DNA of 64,000 bases from Stutzerimonas stutzeri KOS6. Lineage in GTDB: Bacteria; Pseudomonadota; Gammaproteobacteria; Pseudomonadales; Pseudomonadaceae. The notes beneath the pieces were generated by a model. That model had not been told where the DNA came from. It saw nothing but the letters and a program-made list of their open reading frames with translations, and did no database searches. Shown one piece after another: positions 40,653 to 46,973 of this stretch (positions within the stretch are counted from its first letter, which is position 1; the number at the start of each line of letters is the position of its first letter). A program made the translations under genes and the position numbers. The DNA is taken from assembly GCF_000307775.2 (NCBI RefSeq), contig NZ_KK020676.1:2362427-2426426 (forward strand), read 5' to 3'.

Positions 40653-41900
40653 ATGAAGATCGCCATCATCGGCAGCGGTATCGCTGGTCTCACCTGTGCG
40701 CACCTGCTGCACCACCGGCATCAGGTCGCCGTCTTCGAGTCAGCCAGCTGGATCGGTGGCCACACGCATACGGTCGACGTCCATGTGCACGGCCGGGACT
40801 ATGCCGTGGACACCGGGTTCATCGTCTTCAACGACTGGACCTATCCCAACTTCATCCGGCTGCTGGGCAAACTCGGCGTGCGCTACAAGCCGACCGAGAT
40901 GAGCTTCTCGGTCAGCGATCCGCACAGCGAACTGGAATACAACGGACACAATCTCAACAGTCTCTTCGCGCAGCGCAGCAATCTGTTCTCACCAGCATTC
41001 TGGGGCATGATCCGCGACATCCTTCGCTTCAACCGTGAAGCATTGGATGACTATCACAGCGGTCGCATCGGCACGCATGTGACGCTCGGCAGCTATCTGC
41101 AACTGGGGCGTTACAGCCAGCGCTTCATCGATCACTACATCGTGCCCATGGGCGCCGCGATCTGGTCGATGTCGCTGGACGACATGCTTGAGTTCCCGCT
41201 TGAATTCTTCATCCGCTTTTTCAAGAACCACGGCCTGCTCTCGGTGAACAGCCGCCCGCAGTGGTACGTAGTCGAGGGCGGCTCCAGGGCCTATGTGTCA
41301 CCGCTGACGCAGGGTTTCAGCCAGCATATCCGCGTCAACTGCCCGGTGTACGAAGTGCTGCGCGACGCCCATGGCGTGACGTTGCACAGTCCGGCAGGCT
41401 CCGAACGCTTCGACAAGGTGATCTTCGCCTGCCACAGCGACCAGGCCCTGCGCCTGCTCGCCGGACCGAGTCGTGCAGAACGGGACATCCTCGGAGCCAT
41501 CCGCTACGCCAGCAACGACGTGGTGCTGCACACCGACAGCCGCCTGCTGCCCGAACGCCGGCGAGCCTGGGCCAGCTGGAACTATCGCCTTGGCGGGCCA
41601 CGCGAGCAGCCCGCCGCGGTGACCTATAACATGAACATCCTGCAAGGCATCGCTGCGCCGGAAACATTCTGCGTCAGCCTCAACCAGACCCAGGCCATCG
41701 ACCCCGAGCGGATTCTCGCCCGCTTCACCTACGACCACCCGCAGTTCAGCCTGGCGGGTATCGCCGCCCAGGCCCGCGCCGACGAGCTGCTGGGCGCCAA
41801 TCACAGCTATTTCTGCGGTGCCTACTGGGGCAGCGGCTTCCATGAAGACGGTGTGCTCAGCGCTCTGCGCGTCGCCAGCGCATTCGGGGAATCCCTGTGA
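40653..41900 (+). CDS. FAD-dependent amine-oxidase-type oxidoreductase
   Basis: I use the ATG at 40653, after AAGGATAA; a longer frame overlaps the SDR gene. The 415-aa product begins MKIAIIGSGIAGLTCAHLLHH, a Rossmann FAD site, followed by ESASWIGGHTHTVDVHVHG and DTGFIVFNDWTYPNF. Homologues lie next to DUF1365 and CFA-like genes in many bacteria. In Rhodobacter the equivalent set is linked to furan fatty acid formation under singlet-oxygen control. The role is inferred. Confidence 0.85.
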   Translation: MKIAIIGSGIAGLTCAHLLHHRHQVAVFESASWIGGHTHTVDVHVHGRDYAVDTGFIVFNDWTYPNFIRLLGKLGVRYKPTEMSFSVSDPHSELEYNGHNLNSLFAQRSNLFSPAFWGMIRDILRFNREALDDYHSGRIGTHVTLGSYLQLGRYSQRFIDHYIVPMGAAIWSMSLDDMLEFPLEFFIRFFKNHGLLSVNSRPQWYVVEGGSRAYVSPLTQGFSQHIRVNCPVYEVLRDAHGVTLHSPAGSERFDKVIFACHSDQALRLLAGPSRAERDILGAIRYASNDVVLHTDSRLLPERRRAWASWNYRLGGPREQPAAVTYNMNILQGIAAPETFCVSLNQTQAIDPERILARFTYDHPQFSLAGIAAQARADELLGANHSYFCGAYWGSGFHEDGVLSALRVASAFGESL

Positions 41901-42712
41901 ACGGCGCCATCGAGCACAGCGCGCTGTACCGCGGCTGGGTGCAGCACCGCCGGTTCGCTCCGCGCGCGCATGCGTTCAGCTATCGCATGGGGTTGCTGTA
42001 CCTGGATCTGGCCGAACAGGACGCGGTGCTCGGTCTTTCCCCCTTCAGTGGCCGGAGTCGCTTCGCACCCTTTTCCTTTCGCGAGAGCGACTACCTGCCG
42101 CACTACACCGGTCAGGGAATGCGCCTGGCCGACGCCGTGCGCCAGCAGGTCAGCGAGGCGCTGGGGCGGCCGGTCCGCGGTGCCGTGCGCCTGCTGACCC
42201 AACCACGCAGTTGGGGCCTTTGCTTCAACCCGGTCAGCTTCTTCTACTGCTTCGACGAGCAGGAGCAACTGGCTGCCGTGCTCTGCGAGGTCAGCAACAC
42301 GCCCTGGCGCGAGCGCTATCACTATGTCTTGCCGGCCAGCGGCAATCGCAACCTGCGCTGCTCGGTGGCCAAGACCTTTCACGTCTCGCCGTTCCTGCCG
42401 GGGGACCTGGAGTACCGCATGCGTTTCAACCCGCCCGGGCGACGGATCGGTGTGCACATGGAGGACTGGCAAGGCGAGCGCAAGCTGTTCGACGCCACCC
42501 TCGGCCTGCAGCGCGAGTCGCTGTCAGGCAGCGCCGTGCACCGCTACCTGCTGGGTTTTCCCTGGATGACCGCCAAGACCCTGCTCGCCATCTACTGGCA
42601 GGCGTTGCGCCTGCTGCTCAAGCGCACCCCGATCTTCACCCACCAGCCCGCATCGGCCCCTTACGGACTGGCCGTCACCCAACCAAACGGAGCCCGTCAT
42701 GAAAAGCCCTAG
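41897..42712 (+). CDS. DUF1365 protein
   Basis: The 271-aa product has the DUF1365 features YRGWVQHRRFAPRAHAFSYRMG, FNPVSFFYCFDEQEQL, CSVAKTFHVSPFLPGDLEYRMRF and the closing THQPASAPYGLAVTQP. The family is paired with CFA synthase-like genes but its reaction is not known. It overlaps both neighbours, by 4 and 14 bases. Confidence 0.85.
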   Translation: MNGAIEHSALYRGWVQHRRFAPRAHAFSYRMGLLYLDLAEQDAVLGLSPFSGRSRFAPFSFRESDYLPHYTGQGMRLADAVRQQVSEALGRPVRGAVRLLTQPRSWGLCFNPVSFFYCFDEQEQLAAVLCEVSNTPWRERYHYVLPASGNRNLRCSVAKTFHVSPFLPGDLEYRMRFNPPGRRIGVHMEDWQGERKLFDATLGLQRESLSGSAVHRYLLGFPWMTAKTLLAIYWQALRLLLKRTPIFTHQPASAPYGLAVTQPNGARHEKP

Positions 42713-43982
42713 CCTGACCGTCAAAGCCCATCCGCTGGCCGGCCTGGGACTGGCCAGCGGCCTGCTGCGTCGCAGCGTGCTGCGCCAGCTCGAAAAGCTG
42801 CGTCACGGCCAGCTGACGCTGATATACGGCGATGTTCGCCAGCAGTTCGGTGACCCGGCCAGTGCGCTTGAGGCAGAAATCCACTTGCTCGACGACGCCG
42901 CCTGGGGCCTGATCGCCGCTCGTGGCTCGATCGGCGCAGGCGAAGCCTACATCCATGGCCACTGGCACAGCCCGGACCTGACGGCAGTGATTCGCCTGTT
43001 CGTCGCCAACCTGGACGTTCTGGACAGCATCGAGCGCGGCAGCCTGGCGCTGTTCGGCCAACCGGTGATCAAGGCCCTGCACTGGCTCAACCGCAATACC
43101 CGGGCCGGCTCGCAGCGCAACATCGCCGCCCATTACGACCTCGGCAACGAGCTGTTCGAGCTGTTTCTCGACCCAACCATGATGTACTCGGCAGCGATGT
43201 TCGCCAGCCCCGAACAGGATCTGGAACAGGCCCAGTTGCACAAGCTCGAGCGCATCTGCGAAAAGCTCGACCTGCAGCCTGAGGATCATCTGCTGGAGAT
43301 CGGCACCGGTTGGGGCAGCATGGCGCTCTATGCCGCTACCCATCGCGGCTGCCGGGTGACCACCACCACGCTGTCGCGCGAACAGTTCGCCTACACCCAG
43401 CGGCGCATCGAAGAACAGGGTCTGCAGGACCGCATCACCCTGTTGCTCAAGGACTATCGCGATCTCGACGGTCAGTTCGACAAGCTGGTGTCCATCGAGA
43501 TGATCGAGGCGGTCGGCCACGACTTCCTGCCGACCTACTTCCGCCAGTGCTCGCGGCTGCTCAAGGACGACGGGCTGATGCTGCTGCAGGCCATCACCAT
43601 TCGCGACCAGCGCTACGAACAGGCGCGGCGCAACGTCGATTTCATTCAGCGCTACATCTTCCCCGGCGGCGCCCTGCCCTCGCTGCAACGCATGCTCAAC
43701 GTCGCATCGCAGGACACCGACATGAACCTGTTGCACATGGAGGATTTCGGCGAGCACTACGCGCGCACCCTGCGTCTGTGGCAAGAGAACTTCCGCCGCG
43801 CCCGCGGCGAGCTGGAACAGCACGGCTACGACGACTACTTCTACCGGCTCTGGGAGTTCTACCTTTGTTACTGCGAAGGCGGCTTTCTGGAGCGTGCCAT
43901 CGGCACCGCGCATTTGCTGCTGGCCAAGCCGGGCGCCCGGCGCAAACCGTTGTACACGGTCGCTGCCCAAGCGCTCTGCTAG
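42699..43982 (+). CDS. Cyclopropane-fatty-acyl-phospholipid synthase-like methyltransferase (UfaM type)
   Basis: The 427-aa product has the SAM motif LEIGTGWGSMALYAATHRGCRVT, the CFA-family MMYSAAMFASPEQDLEQAQ and SIEMIEAVGHDFLPTYF. It may be a true cyclopropane synthase or the UfaM methylase of furan fatty acids, which sits in the same gene neighbourhood elsewhere. Its TAG stop at 43980-43982 is made of TA plus the first G of a 141-bp MITE; the original stop TAA remains just after it. Confidence 0.85.
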   Translation: MKSPSLTVKAHPLAGLGLASGLLRRSVLRQLEKLRHGQLTLIYGDVRQQFGDPASALEAEIHLLDDAAWGLIAARGSIGAGEAYIHGHWHSPDLTAVIRLFVANLDVLDSIERGSLALFGQPVIKALHWLNRNTRAGSQRNIAAHYDLGNELFELFLDPTMMYSAAMFASPEQDLEQAQLHKLERICEKLDLQPEDHLLEIGTGWGSMALYAATHRGCRVTTTTLSREQFAYTQRRIEEQGLQDRITLLLKDYRDLDGQFDKLVSIEMIEAVGHDFLPTYFRQCSRLLKDDGLMLLQAITIRDQRYEQARRNVDFIQRYIFPGGALPSLQRMLNVASQDTDMNLLHMEDFGEHYARTLRLWQENFRRARGELEQHGYDDYFYRLWEFYLCYCEGGFLERAIGTAHLLLAKPGARRKPLYTVAAQALC

Positions 43983-44122
43983 GTTCTGTACGAAAAGCCG
44001 TCGAGCGAAGGTCAGGCGAGGCAAAAACGGGGGAGGAAGCGGAGTTTACGTTGCTGAAAATGAGCATTCCGAACCCGTTTTTAACGAAGCATCACCCAGC
44101 GCAGGCATTTTCGTACAGAGCC
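43982..44122. mobile_element. 141-bp MITE-like element
   Basis: It begins GGTTCTGTACGAAAA and ends TTTTCGTACAGAGCC (15-bp inverted ends, one mismatch), with TA on both sides (43980-43981 and 44123-44124). Inner inverted segments (AAAAACGGG and CCCGTTTTT) suggest that it folds to a long hairpin. There is no ORF. It is in the stop codon of the CFA-like gene. A parent transposase with the same ends is not in the window. Confidence 0.8.
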
Positions 44123-44169
44123 TAACGCGGGGGCTATCAGCGCGTCGTGACTGAGGCGGAGACCCGGCC

Positions 44170-45498
44170 TCAGCGTTGCCAGCCATGGCCAGCCGAGCTG
44201 CCGATGACCTCGGCACTGAACCGCTCGAAGGCTTCACAGACCGCCGCGACCAGCAGCCGCGCCCGTGGCGGTATGTGCAACCCGCTTTCGCCCAGCACGA
44301 TCACGCCCTCGGCATGCAGCCGCCGCAGCGCAGGCCAGTGCCGCGCATAGCGCTGGCGGACATCCACCCCGCTCTGCCTGCCGAGCGCGTCGAAGTCCAC
44401 CTCGAAGGTGCAGAGCAGACGCTCGAACAGCGCGCGGTGCAGTCGATCCAGATGTGCCGGCTGCAGCCCGCAACTGCTGGGCAACTGGCCCTGCTCGAGC
44501 GCCCGCTGGTAGGCGTGCAGCGTATCGGCGTTGCGGCAGTACAGATCGCCGACCCGGCTGACCGCGCCGACCCCCAGCCCCAGGTGATCGCAGTCGCCGT
44601 GCAGGCTGTAGCCAGCGATGTCGTGGTGCAGGGCACCGGTTTCCTGGGCCATCGCCAGGTCGTCGTGCGGCAGGACGAACTTGCCGAGGCCGATGTAGCG
44701 ATAGCCGGCGGCGCTGAGCTGCTCGACACCATGGCGATACATTGCCAGGGTATCGCCCAGCGAGGCCAATCCCAGCCGCGCGCCGCCTGCCTGCGTCACG
44801 TCGCGGTAGTCGAACATCGTCACCTGGTCGGGCGCCAGCTCGATGATCGAAGCCAACTTGCGGGCGAAACTCGTCGGGGTCTGCCAGGAGCGTCCGTAGC
44901 CGAGGTCCAGATTCACCGCACGGTAATGCAGCGCATGCGCCGCCTCGACTACCGCACGAATGCGCGCCGAGCTGCGAAAGTACGCCACCGTGCCGCCATC
45001 GTCCGCACCCAGGTCGGGCACGCCGACGCTGAGCTGGTTGAAGCCCAGCTCGTGCAAGGCGCCGATCAGTGGCCAGTCGGCGTGCGCCAATTCGATTCTG
45101 GCGGTGTAACTGGCCGCGCCACCTTCGGCGAAGTGAAAGCTCGTCTTGAGCAGCGCCACCAGCCTGCGCAACGCGTCGATACCCAGCGTGCCAACGCTCA
45201 GTTGCAGTTGCATCAGCTGCTGCGATTGTCCGACGTGACAACCGAGCTGCTCGATTTCCCGCGCCAGGCGCGACTGGTAGGCGGCCGACTCGTCCGCCCG
45301 CATGCGCACACCGCCGGGCTGCTGGATAGCCAGGGACAACGGACGTTCGGCGCGCCGGCTTTCACGCATCGCGCGCAACAGATCCAGCGGCGCGATACGG
45401 TCCTTGAAATCGAACGCAGCGGGATAGCTGCAATGCAGCTGCCCGATGTGCCCATGGCGCTGGACCAGGCCGTCGTCCCAGTACACTGAGCCAAGCAT
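44170..45498 (-). CDS. HemN-like protein without radical-SAM cysteines
   Basis: The 442-aa product follows the HemN fold: RPLSLAIQQPGGVRMRADES aligns with the HemN segment RPLSLYVHIPFC-x3-C-x2-C but has no cysteine there, and the GGGTP motif is replaced by LSVGTLG. Later parts are well kept (AVNLDLGYGRSWQTPTSFARKL, DQVTMFDYRDVTQAG, YRYIGLGKFVLPHDDLA, DCDHLGLGVGAVSRVGD). It therefore cannot hold the usual Fe-S cluster. The start ATG has a GGGAGG site. A TTGAC-N4-GTCAA palindrome lies upstream. It may be a heme-binding or regulatory relative. Confidence 0.78.
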   Translation of the reverse strand: MLGSVYWDDGLVQRHGHIGQLHCSYPAAFDFKDRIAPLDLLRAMRESRRAERPLSLAIQQPGGVRMRADESAAYQSRLAREIEQLGCHVGQSQQLMQLQLSVGTLGIDALRRLVALLKTSFHFAEGGAASYTARIELAHADWPLIGALHELGFNQLSVGVPDLGADDGGTVAYFRSSARIRAVVEAAHALHYRAVNLDLGYGRSWQTPTSFARKLASIIELAPDQVTMFDYRDVTQAGGARLGLASLGDTLAMYRHGVEQLSAAGYRYIGLGKFVLPHDDLAMAQETGALHHDIAGYSLHGDCDHLGLGVGAVSRVGDLYCRNADTLHAYQRALEQGQLPSSCGLQPAHLDRLHRALFERLLCTFEVDFDALGRQSGVDVRQRYARHWPALRRLHAEGVIVLGESGLHIPPRARLLVAAVCEAFERFSAEVIGSSAGHGWQR

Positions 45499-45557
45499 AG
45501 AAGCCTCCCGGCATCGAATATCGCTGTAGCATCATCCCGGAGCCGCCGCGGGCGGCG

Positions 45558-45571
45558 TTGACTCCCGTCAA
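45558..45571. promoter_or_regulatory. Anr/Dnr-type (FNR-family) palindrome
   Basis: TTGACTCCCGTCAA is a perfect TTGAC-N4-GTCAA palindrome, close to the FNR-family consensus TTGAT-N4-ATCAA. It is centred 66 bases upstream of the HemN-like start, which fits a class II site with a start near 45,523. The divergent SIR2 gene begins at 45,719. Confidence 0.55.
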
Positions 45572-45718
45572 GGACGTGACAAATGGCTCCAGCACTCAGC
45601 CGGACGGTTGGAATCCGGGGTTGCCATGGCCTTGCGTCAGCGCCTGTCCCGGCGACGCTTTGGAAAGTCCGTAACGGGTGGTATTGGTAGACCCTTATAA
45701 GCCTGACAGGAGCCGATC

Positions 45719-46481
45719 GTGATCCCAGCCGCCCTGCTCGCCGCCATGCGTTCGGCAGCCCACACCGTCGTCTTTACCGGTGCCGGCGTCTCCGCCGAGA
45801 GCGGCATCCCCACCTTTCGCGATGCCTTGACCGGCCTGTGGGAGCGCTTCGACCCGACGGCCCTGGCAACGCCGGATGCCTTCCGCCGCGATCCGGCGCT
45901 GGTCTGGGGCTGGTACGAATGGCGGCGCATGCGCGTACTCCAGGCGCAACCGAACCCCGCGCATCTGGCCATCGCCGAGCTGGCCCGGCATGTACCGAGA
46001 CTGACGCTGATCACGCAGAACGTCGATGACCTGCATGAGCGCGCCGGTAGCCGCGAGGTGATCCACTTGCACGGCAGCCTGCATGCGCCGCGTTGCTTCG
46101 CCTGCTCGCGTCCAGCCGCCGAGCCGCTGCCCGCCGCCAACGAGCCGGACGCCGGCCGCCGTGTAGAGCCGCCGCGTTGCGCGCACTGCGGCGGACGACT
46201 GCGCCCTGGCGTCGTCTGGTTCGGCGAGAATCTTCCGGTCGCTGCACTGAACGCCGCATTCCAGGCTGCCAGCGAATGCGACCTGCTGCTGGCGGTCGGC
46301 ACCTCCGGTGTGGTCTATCCCGCTGCGGACATACCGCGTGTGGCCAGGGATGCCGGCGCTACGGTGATCCACATCAATCCCCAGGGCGAGCCCCCCCCTG
46401 AGCGAGCGCGAGCATCTGCTTGCCCTGCCCGCTGGCGAGGTCCTGCCGCTGCTGGTCAGCGAGGCCTTTGCTGCCCGATAG
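45719..46481 (+). pseudogene. cobB: SIR2-family NAD-dependent deacylase, frameshifted near its 3' end
   Basis: The frame has the NAD site VVFTGAGVSAESGIPTFRDALTG, LITQNVDDLHERAG with the catalytic His in VIHLHGS, and Zn cysteines in CFAC and CAHC. At 46391-46398 there is a run of eight C. With eight C the frame runs on as low-complexity sequence to 46585; with seven C it would read LSEREHLLALPAGEVLPLLV and stop at 46481, which is the family's usual ending (253 aa). It is a real frameshift, a slippery tract or a sequencing error. Sirtuins remove acyl groups from lysine. Confidence 0.85.
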
Positions 46482-46731
46482 CCGCTGCCCGGGCAGATCC
46501 CAGAGGCCGGACGCTTTGTCCCCTGAGCGCGCCCACGCCTTCTCTGCCGACCTCTGCTGACTGCCCCAAAGCAGGGATCGCGTAAGCCTAGTCGCACCGT
46601 TCTGGTTCAGTCTCGCCTCAGGCCACCCCCTCGGCACTCACCACCGGCAAACCTGAAGCGAAACGCGAGCAGCCCTCGATACCGCGCCATAGCGCCCGTC
46701 GACGCCAGGCAAATGGCCTCACCGCAGGATC

Positions 46732-46747
46732 TGGCACGCAAACTGCA
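46732..46747 (+). promoter_or_regulatory. Sigma-54 promoter of nirB
   Basis: TGGCACGCAAACTGCA has GG and GC exactly 12 bases apart (46733 and 46745), as in the -24/-12 class TGGCAC-N5-TTGCA, with one mismatch. The start would be near 46,757, about 33 bases before the first leader hairpin. NtrC control is expected but I see no clear NtrC site. Confidence 0.65.
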
Positions 46748-46789
46748 ATTTCCCTGGCAAAACCTGTCGCAGCGCGGCAGGACGTCCCA

Positions 46790-46927
46790 GGCGGTCAGCG
46801 GCGACCGCCAGCCAACAGGCGCGGGACCTGGGTGCAGCAGGCAACGATGCCTGACCAGCCACCCCCACACATCACTAATTACCAGGCAAAGGCGCCTGGA
46901 GCTGATACCAGCTCCAGGCGCCTTTTT
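46790..46927 (+). promoter_or_regulatory. ANTAR (NasT-type) antitermination leader of nirB
   Basis: Two hairpins each show a six-base loop with A first and G fourth, the ANTAR-protein recognition pattern. P1 is GGCGGTC-AGCGGC-GACCGCC at 46790-46809 and P2 is CAGGC-AACGAT-GCCTG at 46838-46853. They are followed by an intrinsic terminator at 46888-46927. NasT-type proteins bind such hairpin pairs and prevent termination when nitrate or nitrite is present. Confidence 0.75.
46888..46927 (+). terminator. Leader terminator of nirB
   Basis: A perfect 17-bp stem (46888-46904 with 46909-46925) and a four-base loop ATAC are followed by a T-run in CCTTTTTGCGTTTT. It lies 46 bases before the nirB ATG. 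This is the switch controlled by the upstream hairpins. Confidence 0.88.
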
Positions 46928-46973
46928 GCGTTTTGCCGGCCGCGTGCCGCAGCAGCTCGACTGAGGAAAGACC

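Noticed and set aside
40227-41900. A longer start for the amine-oxidase gene, inside the SDR gene
   Set aside because: The first 142 residues would be out-of-frame SDR sequence rich in Arg; the ATG at 40653 follows AAGGATAA and starts directly with the FAD motif.
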